From contig CAJSYZ010000005.1 of NCBI GenBank assembly GCA_910574455.1, forward strand, positions 3,844,001 to 3,908,000: a DNA stretch of 64,000 nucleotides, in the 5' to 3' direction. Origin of the DNA: Trichaptum fuscoviolaceum (taxonomy: Eukaryota; Basidiomycota; Agaricomycetes; Hymenochaetales; Trichaptaceae). The notes under the pieces were generated by a model. It was not told the DNA's origin. It did not search any database and saw nothing but the letters and a program-made list of their open reading frames with translations. The position numbers and the translations under genes were made by a program. Below, piece by piece: positions 55,196 to 64,000 of this stretch. Numbering within the stretch: position 1 is the first letter of the stretch; each line of letters opens with the position of its first letter.

Positions 55196-55575
55196 CTCAG
55201 AGGTAAAGATGTTGTCGGGCGAAAATGGACCATTTGGAGCGCGAACGAGAGAAGGGAATTATTATTCAAAGTGCTGCGACCTTCTGTGACTGGGAAGATA
55301 CAATTCGAGAGACTGGAGAGAAGAAGGGCTACGCTATCAACATTATAGATACCGCAGGTGCGTATCAGTCAATTTCAAGAAGATTTCTGAATAAATGATT
55401 TATATCCTAGGTCTCGCCGATTTACTATCGAGGTGGAACACGCTCTTCGGGCTTTGGTTGGTGCTACCTTGGTCCTGTCTCCTGTTGCTGGAGTCCAGGT
55501 ACGTGATTCTCTTCATTCTCCAGTAAGACGGCTGAACTGTGGTATAGAGGCAAACAACCACGGTCGATAGGGTAA
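55196..55575 (+). pseudogene. Mitochondrial elongation factor G fragment
   Basis: Reads [46 protein letters not shown], then after a 54-nt intron FTIEVEHALRALVGATLVL and VAGVQ, then after a second intron QTTTVDR. This is the switch-I to G3/G4 stretch of the mtEF-G GTPase that drives translocation on mitoribosomes. The G3 motif is altered (family DTPGHVDF; here DTAGLADF). Frameshifts lie near 55220 and 55424. Only about 110 codons remain. Confidence 0.82.
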
Positions 55576-55615
55576 ATGCATCGCATTTTCCCTTTCTCCC
55601 TTTTCCTTCGACTCG

Positions 55616-56040
55616 TTGTCTTTGCAGTGCTATGCCGAAGGCACGTTCCACAATCAGGCCATCGTCCATCACGACCGCAAGCCGGACAATGTCTTCAGGG
55701 ACAAGCACGGATGGCCCGTCATTGAGGACTTCGGCCTCGCACACATTTTCATAGGGCACACGGTAAGCATTGATGAGGTTCTAACTTGCGATGACTATTG
55801 GCACAGGTATAAGGGCAAGTCGGGCTACATGGCACCAGAGATGCTCCGCGACAAGCATTACTCGAAGGCCGACAGTTTCTCCGTTGGCGTATGTTCTATG
55901 AGCTTGTCTTTGGCAGGTTAATTTCTTCGGCTCTGCACCATCGCCCACGCTGACTCCGCCTTTCGTTAATAGTTGCCTTCCGTGGGAGGGATCAAAAGGA
56001 TCTTGAAGCCGTGTTTGAAAACGCGTTCATTCCTTGATGG
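55616..56040 (+). pseudogene. Serine/threonine protein kinase C-lobe fragment
   Basis: Shows the catalytic loop as VHHDRKPDN (family HRDLKPDN), the magnesium loop as EDFGLA and the activation-segment end as GKSGYMAPEML, then KADSFSVGV. This is enough to recognise a kinase C-lobe. The N-lobe is absent, the loop is mutated, and stops follow near 55921. It abuts the mtEF-G fragment, so the two relics are joined. Confidence 0.78.
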
Positions 56041-56845
56041 TTCCGTAAGCGTTACCCAGAGGCATGCTCGATCTCCGATGTGCATTAGGTGATATGTAGT
56101 AGAGTGTATGATGTACAACAGTATTTAAATTTTAATATCATTCATTATTAACCATCATCAGCCATTGACAACGGCCAGAATTAAATAAAAGAGCTGTCGG
56201 CGAGCCAGCGTAGATACCCAACGATAGACCTGATGTAACGTAAATTTGATTATAAGGAGTACTAATTTGTCATCGGAGCCGGCAGTCTGATGTCATTTGT
56301 AACTAAATATAAACTATATATGGCCTAGAATTCATGATCAGGGCCCATCATTCATTGGCATCGCTGTCATGACGTGGTGCCTTGTATCTAAAGATAGCTC
56401 CCAGCATCGCTATCATGCATTATCATCGACACATTACGGTGTCATCGCTACCATGCTGCTAGACATTACAATGAAAGCTAGAGTATGTAAACTACATAAT
56501 CCCATTAACTGCGGCAGAATTAATTACATAGGTCACCATAATGACAGCATATATACTAAATTTTAGTCACTATATGCGCAATACAAACACTGAAATCCGG
56601 TACAAACCCTAACAGGCTGCTAAGCCATGTATTGCATTTTACGGAATAAAAGAGCCATAATGCTGATTGCCTAAGATAGTAGCTGTAATCATGGCACACT
56701 TTGTATTGAATTTTACGTGCCTGATAAGGTCAATATATTTGATACTGGAACCCGAGATACATTAGGGACGATTTTACCTGTTATATTGTATGTTATCGTA
56801 TGTATTCATATTATCATTTTAAAAACTTTTTCCTGATGTTGCCAA
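56041..56845. other. AT-rich, no gene
   Basis: No coding signal or repeat structure was seen. Confidence 0.4.
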
Positions 56846-57430
56846 TAGTAGCTTCTGCGTCAAGATTTGAGCATCTCAGTGTATCCACTTCTTCATATGG
56901 ACACTGTATCGACAGTCAGCGGACCTAGGGTTTCGTTGTTCATTGGTAGGCGACGATGCAGGACTTATTGCCGCGGCCGTGTTCTTGAGTTCAGGGACAG
57001 AGCGAACCGGTACAGAGAGCGGTCCACTCCATCGGCTTTTGTAGATAAAGGTCCTACGAAAGGCATACTTGGAGCTGAAACAGCTGACAGAAGTGTCAAG
57101 TGGCTATCACCATCTTCAGGCAAAGGCATGTTGCAAGGGTCGATGCGGTACTTAATTTTCTCAGCATAGGCCGTCGCAGGCATAGATCTGGTCAGAGAGG
57201 CACGATGGTTATCATGACTCGGGTTGACTGGGGTATGGGTTACAGAGCCTACAGTTTTGTTCAAGGCTAGTGGATAATTGGTTTCGGCGGCTCCTCTTCA
57301 AGGAACGTCGGCGACGAAACTTCAGTGAGAATAAATACTTCATCGGCAGAGACTTCAGGTAAAGCAATAGCGAGGAATCAACAGAGAGTGTCACATTCGC
57401 AGCCACTGGACAGTATAGAAAATCGGCCGA
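56846..57430 (-). pseudogene. Gene S fragment
   Basis: Minus-strand frames with EVSSPTFLEEEPPKPI, TPVNPSHDNHRASLTRSMPA and PSMPFVGPLSTKADGV. A frameshift lies near 57260. Unknown family. Confidence 0.55.
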
Positions 57431-57432
57431 GT

Positions 57433-57957
57433 TGGTGCTTAGCGCTTTCGCGAAGATGGAAACACGATTGAAGGAGTACGACCGATCTAGGGTAATCTAC
57501 AAGGTACGCACTCCCCCAAGCTTATGTGGTTCTAAGTTTTAAACCACCCTAGTTTGCGCTGGACCGATTACCTCGCTCCAAGTCCCAGGCACTCTATGCT
57601 GCTTACACCAAGTTTGAAAAGCAGCATGGAACTCGGAACACCCTCGAAACCACTGTTCTGGGGAAGAGGAGGATCCAGTATGAGGAAGAACTTGCGCACG
57701 ACGGTCGAAATTACGAAGTATGGTTTGACTATGCTCGCTTGGAAGAAGACTCACTGAGGTCACTTCGGGAGGAAGATGCGACGGAGGACGAGATGGAAAG
57801 CGCGATAAACCGGGCTCGTGAAGTCTACGAGTGAGCTGTTGCGCAAATACCCCACGGTGACTTGAAGCGTCACTGGAGACAATACATCTTTCTGTGGCTG
57901 GACTACGCATTGTTGAAGAAGTGGATACTAAAGTCTGGCGTTTCTTTCATGTCTCTT
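57433..57957 (+). pseudogene. CLF1 fragment C, identical inverted copy of part of copy B
   Basis: Positions x pair with 105358-x, that is 47401-47925. I saw no differences, and the nonsense codon after VYE is shared. At 57957 the copy runs into TATATAGCGCTGTCTGAGCC, the extended junction sequence. It is a very recent duplication of an already dead gene. Confidence 0.88.
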
Positions 57958-57997
57958 TATATAGCGCTGTCTGAGCCAGCTTGTCCCCGCCACGAAT

Positions 57998-58282
57998 TTC
58001 TAACTATCACTGCCTTGGCTGTTCATTCTTCTTCAAGTTCAAGTATGTATCAGGTTTTCGCATGGAAAACGATCAAACTCAAAGATTTTGGGCAACAAAA
58101 ACAAATACTATTAAGGAAAGTCCTATTTATAAACTTCGTAACGACAGTAAAATTTCAGGAGCGTGAAACTAAATACTCTTTGCCCATTTGTCCTCTTTCA
58201 GATGTGCTGAATTGCCATAACATCGCAACGTCAATTCTGCGAGAGAGGGAGGGGGATAAGACAGGCCTTCCAAGAATATCTT
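57998..58282. other. 3' flank of the FAD oxidoreductase gene
   Basis: No gene was seen. The segment starts immediately after a junction sequence. Confidence 0.3.
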
Positions 58283-60762
58283 TTAAAGCCGACAAAGACC
58301 GGCCGCATCCCAGTTCTCACTTCCGACGCCAGCACCGACTATGAAAAGGTCATTTGGGTCGTAATTCTTCTTGACCTTCAAAAGTCGAGGATAATTCGTG
58401 CTGAAGAACGTCTGCTGGAAATTTGGTTCCCGAACATCCGCCTCATTCAAATAGGCACCACTATCGGTTTCACCAGTCATTCGTGCAATGATGGGCACCC
58501 ATTCGTTTGTTAGTTGTTCCTTGGCTGCCTCAACTGTGGCGGATTTAGCACTGTCGAGCCATCCTTGTGCGACAATAAGCTGTAGGTCAAGTCAGTTATA
58601 GGAAGAGAAGTACACTTATACTGGAAGAGCTTACATGAGTCTTTGCTGTGCGCCACTTCGGGGTCACCGCGGACGCGATGTCTGCATTCTCCGAAACTTT
58701 GCCTTGAGGTATTATTAATACTATGATCAGAACCTCAGGTCCCAAAACTTACCTCCAGCAAGCAAATTACCCAATAGCCTTGAAAGCGAGTTAGTATAAA
58801 TGAGTGCTAACATAATAATTAGAACAACTCACTCTGGAGCGCCCTTCTCAAACAATTCCTTTACAGCTTGACCAATTGTCTCAGGGGTATCTCTATATGC
58901 CTGAGCAGGGATCAACCTCGACCCTAAGATTAGATTGACACCAAAGGACACATCGGCCTTGAACAGTAAGTCATTTGCAAGCCCTGTGGAAGTAGTTTCC
59001 GGTAGAACACTGAAGTTCATGCTCCTCGCTTCGTCCAGAAATGGCTTCATGAGAAGCTTCGCCTCATCTCCGGTTTTGTTTGCAAAGTAGGTGACAAGTG
59101 TGAGCAAGTTACCATCAACTGACGGGTCTGACTCCGTCCCGTCCTCGCCTCGAGCCCCCTTGCGTCTCGCCCTCGTAGCCCCGCTTCCCGCGCGACTCCG
59201 TTGGCGTTGCAGCGTCCTTAACGGTTCCCCTTCGCCTTCTCCGCTGCCGCGCGCTCTCCCAGGCCTTGCCCCGGAAGCCGCTAACGCGCCCCGGCCCCCA
59301 GGTTCCCCCCAGGTCGTAACACAGGCCAACTTTCGATAGAAATCCCATAGTCAATTTCGAGGCCCCAGTAGAGTAGACGAATAAACCCAGAATTTGCTGA
59401 AACTTGATTGAGAGTCTTGACCGGCTTTTACACAATTGTGCAAACACGACACCACAAAGTTGTTGTACAACGTAAAATACTGCCCCGCGCGTACATCGTC
59501 CCAGTCGAAGATATGGCGAGCATGGAGAGTCATGAGATCGGCAGTCGTTTCGTTCGTAGACGCGATGATATTGACGCTATGGGATGTAGCATTGAAAATC
59601 GGAAATGTACGGACGGTTGCCGAGATGACCACTCCCCAACTACCGCCCCCTCCACCGCGAAGCGCCCAGAATACTATTTTCAATAAATTAGAGTTTACTT
59701 GAGCATCCATAGTTCAGAATATTACATTCAGGATTTTCTACCGCATTTGCTGTCACCAAAGTGCCATTCGCGATGACGACCTGAAACTCTTTGCGAACAT
59801 TAGCTTGCTCGAACAGCGGATCCTCAAGACGAAAAACTTACCTAGTGTATTATCCGCCGCGAGCCCAAATACCGGGGAGAAGGCAGAATGACCTGCACCT
59901 TGGACGTAGCCCCCGGCCAGAACAACGGTCGCAGTACTTCCACCAACAACAAATTTATCGGCTCCCTTAGCCTCTTCATAGAGTAGATTTAACGGAAGGC
60001 CACTGCCAACAGTAATGACGCTCCCAAAGTCCGTGCCGTTCACAACGAAGATATCGGAGAATGAAACATTTCTAAGGCCATGGGTCCAAAGAAGAAGAGA
60101 CCCTTTGGCAGTGGAACGGCCTAAGAAATCGTGGCCCGATGCTTTGATCGCGACTTTGAGGTTATGTTGAGTGGCGAAGATAACACCGGCCTGGTTAAAC
60201 ACCATCAGCGATTGAAAGGGTGAAAAGATAGAATTATCACTAACCTGAATATGATGCGCTTCGGTAGCATTAACAGCGAAAACGGGTACATTTCCTTGAC
60301 CGCATGTTGTGCCATTTTGTAGGCAAAGCGAGGGGGGATTTGAAAGATAATCCTGACAACCGACGTAAGCACAGCGAATTAGTTTACTTCGCAAAGATGC
60401 TCTGCACCTGTTCCCAATTATACTGGAGGGAAGATGAGTCATCAGTTATCATCCTTGAGGGTGATGAGGACCCCTAAACGTACATTAATCATGGCACCTG
60501 GGACGCTCGTCCTAAAAAGCGTGCTCGCCCACTGCTGCGAAGAACAACTTCCCGCAGGGAGCTCGTGGCAGAACTCGGCAGAGGGGACCACGGTGACAAG
60601 CCTCCCATCGATAGTAGCGTTGAGTTTGTCCCATTCGGCTTGAGATGGGAATCCTGGGTCTCCGGGAAGATTCCTGCATAGTTGGCTGTTTTTTGCGAAG
60701 GATGGTGAGACATTTACGACAGCAAGTAAGGAAAGGCGGACTATTGAGAGAAGTGAACGCAT
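58283..60762 (-). CDS. Secreted FAD-linked oxidoreductase (BBE-type), possibly disrupted
   Basis: The N-terminal exons are 60762-60484, 60422-60408 (15 nt), 60352-60245, 60190-59842, 59788-59726 and 59673 to about 59456. The C-terminal exons begin near 59130 and run to 58833, then 58778-58753, 58702-58635 and 58579-58283. A signal peptide (about 1-23) is followed by the FAD-binding PCMH fold, with KASGHDFLGRS (His154 at the flavin-linking position), GGYVQGAGHSAFSPVFGLAAD and FWALRGGGGGSWGVV. The C-terminal BBE segment has YPRLLKVKKNYDPNDLFIV. Such enzymes oxidise alcohols, sugars or amines with oxygen. All small introns are 50-61 nt, but about 59130-59455 is anomalous and contains a GC-rich block. 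A non-preferred GAG acceptor near 59138 could restore frame as one long intron. Otherwise the gene is broken. Confidence 0.75.
59125..59330. other. GC-rich block inside the FAD oxidoreductase gene
   Basis: About 200 bp of strikingly C/G-rich sequence (plus strand CCCCTTGCGTCTCGCCCTCG and similar), unlike everything else in the window. It sits where a normal 50-60 nt intron would be expected between the FTLYNN and NLLTLVTYFAN parts. The origin is unknown: inserted foreign DNA, a non-autonomous element, or an assembly artefact. Confidence 0.65.
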
Positions 60763-60820
60763 GATAACAAGAGTGTGTAAGAGCTGTGTGCTTCGGCTTG
60801 AGGGTGCTAGATCCCTATCA

Positions 60821-60829
60821 TTTTTATAC
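60821..60829 (-). promoter_or_regulatory. Candidate TATA box of the FAD oxidoreductase
   Basis: Minus-strand GTATAAAAA lies about 60 bp before the ATG, a good core-promoter position. Confidence 0.45.
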
Positions 60830-60839
60830 TGCTCCAAAA

Positions 60840-61740
60840 TTCACAGAATGCGGACTAAGGTTCGCCAAACGTCAAACGCCAATCCTTACCTAAAGATTTG
60901 CGCAGCAAATTTAAGCGCAAAGTTGTATTGCCGACAAAGCTTTTTTCTCCGAGCGAACGTGAAAAGCGACGGTGTAGAATACAATGGTCGATCCGCAGTA
61001 GACTCGCTTCCGTATCAATTTGATTCCGCAGAAGCAGGAAGTTGAAAGACCGATACCAACTTAGAGTGCGCAGCAGTTACTTCCTATGACTAGAGCCAAT
61101 ATGTTGTCAAGAAAGCGGAGCTTTACGGGAGCATGAAGCTGCGCCTGAATGCCATTGGTGGTGTTTGAAGCCTCTTATGCTGTGGATTGTTTTATAAATC
61201 ATAGATTTCTCCTGATGCGCAGTATTCCAACGGGAAAGAGAACTTACAAAGAAAGAAAACGGTTCACCCCTGATACAGTTGAAGGAGCTCCGGGGAAAGT
61301 CCTGAATGGCGAAGACGGACCTTTATTTCTCCCGCCATAACTTCTCATAGACGTCAACTCCAAACAAAGTTCACTATCAAGTGAACCCGATTCCCTGAAT
61401 AGCTGCACCGCACAACTACGAATTATTCGACTTGTTATTTCGTCCCGTGCAGTTCATTCCAACGTCCATTTGTAGACCTCTTTTCCATCGCATGTGTGAG
61501 CCACTAGTTGCATCCCAGATTCCCAGCGAAGAAATTGACTGATGACGATACTTCACTGGACATTAGAGAAGGGTCTGCGATACTGTCTTCGATGTGGGAC
61601 AAGGTAAAACACGCGTGCATCGGTGGTGATTTGAAGTAGTCGCTTAGGTCTGACGAGGATTTCACGACTGCTAGTCTGCTCAACCAAGTGCGGTTGATAC
61701 CCGATGAATTGGCATGGTCGATGTTCAATCTCGGAACTTG
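60840..61740. other. No gene recognised
   Basis: A plus-strand frame at 61149-61340 and a minus-strand frame at about 61504-61740 have some coding character but no recognisable domain. Confidence 0.35.
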
Positions 61741-61754
61741 AAGTTCCCTTACTC

Positions 61755-62508
61755 CCAGTGGGAGTAAAGGGCATCTGGCTCCCACTGCACCCATCGCTCA
61801 AACACTTGACGCGCGCCAGCGACGTTTCCGAGCGGTTCCTTCAGATGCACATATTTGTACCAGAGTTGGTCGATGCGCCGCAACAAAGTCACTGCCCAGT
61901 CAATCACATTGCGTGCGTGCTGGCTGTTTCGCCCCTTCAGTTCCATCTCCGTGTAGGAGAGCCAGAGTTGGACACTTCGTGGGTCTACATCGAGAGCCGC
62001 TCATATACCAAGCGCGTACGTTCGTATTTGCCTGGACTCACCTACATTGAGTTTCAGTCATAACTCCAGTCATTTTGATAGTGTACGTACCTCCCAACTA
62101 ACGTAGGATTTTCATTCTTTCCTGTTTCAAGTCAGCACCTGAAAGATAAACCCAAGCATGAAAACATACAAGTTTCCCCTCGTCCGCCGAATCCTCTCCT
62201 CAAACTCCTTACGCTTCCGGCCTCGGTATTCATAGTGTCCCTGAAAGTCTTCAATGCGTTGTTTTGGCGCGTGAAAAGCTGTTTCCTGGCGCTCTTGTGG
62301 TTCCCGAAGCAGTTGTTCTGCTGTAATCTACTTGAACTTAAGCATCATCCTTGAATAAGAGTGATTGGGTACATACTTGTATCGCCACAGGTGCATGCAA
62401 TGTTTTACACCTTCCGCCTGTTGAGCTATGTTGTGAAGGATGCGCCAGCCACAAGCCGACCCGCCATCGCTGTCCGTTAAAGGAATGAGAGCAGGTTGAC
62501 AGCGGTTC
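61755..62508 (-). pseudogene. CLF1 fragment D (N-terminal part)
   Basis: It starts with the same ATG context as copy B (62506-62508, MNRCQPALIPLTDS) and runs through the [11 protein letters not shown] region, [27 protein letters not shown] and [17 protein letters not shown], then is cut at about 61760. Here the Arg of KGRN is intact where copy B has a stop, so the copies decayed separately. Other frameshifts remain (for example near 62030). Confidence 0.8.
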
Positions 62509-62830
62509 ATTGTGGCATGTGAAACCTACTAAGACAAGTGACAAGACGACGACCACTTTTGCTCGGATGCATGAAAAAACAAAAACTGAAGAGGTACATG
62601 TATATGTAATAATAAACTACAACAATGTAGCAAATAATGAAGGGGATAGGGGCTAATGAAGTTAAGACTGAAAGGAAAAGTAAATAAACAGAGTAAAAGC
62701 CATATGAAAGGCTAGAAAAAGGGAAGCAGATGAGGTATACACGAGAAATGTAGGACCCTGAACAAAAATGGTTCCAAAAGTGATTTTATCCGAGGATCGG
62801 AGACACGCGATTGGACAATTTGTGAGACCC
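62509..62830 (-). repeat. CLF1 5' flank copy
   Basis: Matches 48899-49200 closely, then diverges after TTGGACAATTTGTGA. Confidence 0.7.
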
Positions 62831-63400
62831 GTCCAAGACTGTATAGTGGCGAAAGGCTAGTAAAACCAGCCTCTCGGAAACCCCTTCAAAACTTTTCTTT
62901 CTACGGACACAAAACTTAACCAATGACCCTGAAACTGTGTAAATAGCTTCTAATGCAGTGTATCTTCAATTCTTATAGATTGGTTTTGCGCAAAAATGAT
63001 TCCGAAAAAAGTATCTTGTCTGAATTTGAGACATCTTGCTTAATTTGGGGCTGCAGCTCTTTTAGAGATTTCCCACGGGTTCGGAACATGCGGAATCAGC
63101 GTCTTTTCGCAATCCGATGAGCCTAAAACAGAAAATTTGTCATTACAAGAAATTTCAATTGGAATTTATTTTTTCGGTAACCCGGCAAAGGTCATCTAAC
63201 TCTTTAACCGTAGTTGGGTAGCATTCCAGAAAGGTTCGGAAATCACTCCTGATTACATTTCCAGCCAATCCAAAGCCAATAAAGGCTGAAATCTAACAAA
63301 AAAAATGCATGTTCTTCAAAAACTTTTGAAACATAGCCCGGAAATTTTTTTATTGCATAAATCGACGTATCTTTCTTACTTTGATTACAAAAATTATATA
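62831..63400. other. No gene recognised
   Basis: AT-rich, no coding chain. It ends at the extended junction sequence TTATATAGCGCTGTC. Confidence 0.35.
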
Positions 63401-63434
63401 GCGCTGTCAGAGCCAGCTTGTCCCCGCCACGAAT

Positions 63435-64000
63435 GTCTGAACAAATCATGGGGAAGTGTTCTTGAGTTCAGGGATAGAGCGAACCGGTACAGAGAGCGGT
63501 CCACTCCATCGTCTTTGGTAGATAAAGGTCCTACGAAAGGCATACCAGGAGTTGAAACAGCTGAAAGAAGTGTCAAATTGCTATCTCCATCTTCAGGCCA
63601 AGGCATGTTGCAAGGGTCGACGCGGTACTTTATTTTCTCAGCAAAGGCCGTCGCAGGCATAGATCTGGTCAAAGAGGCATGATGGTTATCATGACTCGGG
63701 TTGACTGGGGTATCGGTTACAGAGCCTACAGTTTAGTTCAAGGCATATTGGATAGTTGGTTTCGGCGGCTCCTCTTCAAGGAACGTTGGCGACCGAACTT
63801 CAGTAAGAACAAATACTTCATCGGCAGAGACTTCAGGACAGTATAGAACGTCTGCCAAGCTACTATGAACGAGCGCAAACAGATAATCGTCGATAGGCAT
63901 CAGGGTTAAGGCTTGTATGAGCCGCTGAGCTTGATAGCTTTGTGCGTGGTGTGAGTGGCAGAAGCGTACACAATGACAAAGAAGCTTACCTGGTCGCTGG
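63435..64000 (-). pseudogene. Gene S fragment, runs off the window
   Basis: Minus-strand reading from the window edge: the donor after the first exon (CAGCGACCAG then GTAAGC), an exon with LMPIDDYLFALVHSS, then EVSADEVFVLTEV, TPVNPSHDNHHASLTRSMPA and PGMPFVGPLSTKDDGV. It is truncated internally and joined directly to the 3' half of the S intron and the junction at 63411. A TAG interrupts near 63735. Family unknown. Confidence 0.55.

Noticed and set aside
41540..64000. Calling the mosaic a Helitron
   Set aside because: No Rep/helicase, no TC start, no hairpin plus CTRR end and no A/T insertion context could be shown.

Overview
The window is nuclear DNA of a mushroom-forming basidiomycete (Agaricomycetes type). 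The evidence is dense 45-65 nt GT-AG introns, basidiomycete-style P450 and GH10 xylanase genes, an N-terminal CBM1, a Zn2Cys6 regulator and a GFA/CENP-V protein. Codons and splice signals do not identify the species. I saw no rRNA, tRNA or CRISPR.

Layout. (1) 0.2-4.6 kb: a large minus-strand Zn2Cys6 transcription factor. (2) 4.6-14.2 kb: a long stretch with no recognisable gene. (3) 14.17-15.18 kb: a foldback element with two perfect 469-bp inverted arms. (4) 15.7-18.2 kb: a decayed TAP-type alpha/beta hydrolase. (5) 19.7-24.4 kb: two tandem, apparently intact GH10 endo-xylanase genes, the second with a CBM1. Both need the same 2-nt micro-exon to read correctly. (6) 24.8-31 kb (minus strand): a secreted or membrane-anchored single-pass protein, an unrecognised 642-aa protein and a GFA-domain protein. 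(7) 33.3-36.5 kb: a P450 remnant facing a full-length P450. (8) 36.95-39.65 kb: a degraded second copy of the 642-aa gene plus an intact second GFA gene, displaced by 8150 bp. (9) 41.5-58 kb and 61.7-64 kb: a mosaic of broken, intron-containing fragments of housekeeping genes: splicing factor CLF1/CRNKL1 (four fragments), COPI beta-prime (COPB2/Sec27), a PPR-like protein, mitochondrial EF-G, a protein kinase, and an unidentified gene called 'S' here. Many of these fragments meet at one short shared sequence. (10) 58.3-60.8 kb: a secreted FAD-linked (BBE-type) oxidoreductase gene, largely complete but carrying a GC-rich insert.

Functionally, the intact genes fit a plant-litter or wood saprotroph: xylan degradation (GH10 pair), oxidative enzymes (P450, FAD oxidase) and a regulator. 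The right third looks like a rapidly rearranging accessory region where DNA-level duplication produced gene debris. The most unusual items are the conserved 2-nt exon, the perfect inverted repeat, and the fragment mosaic with its recurrent junction sequence.
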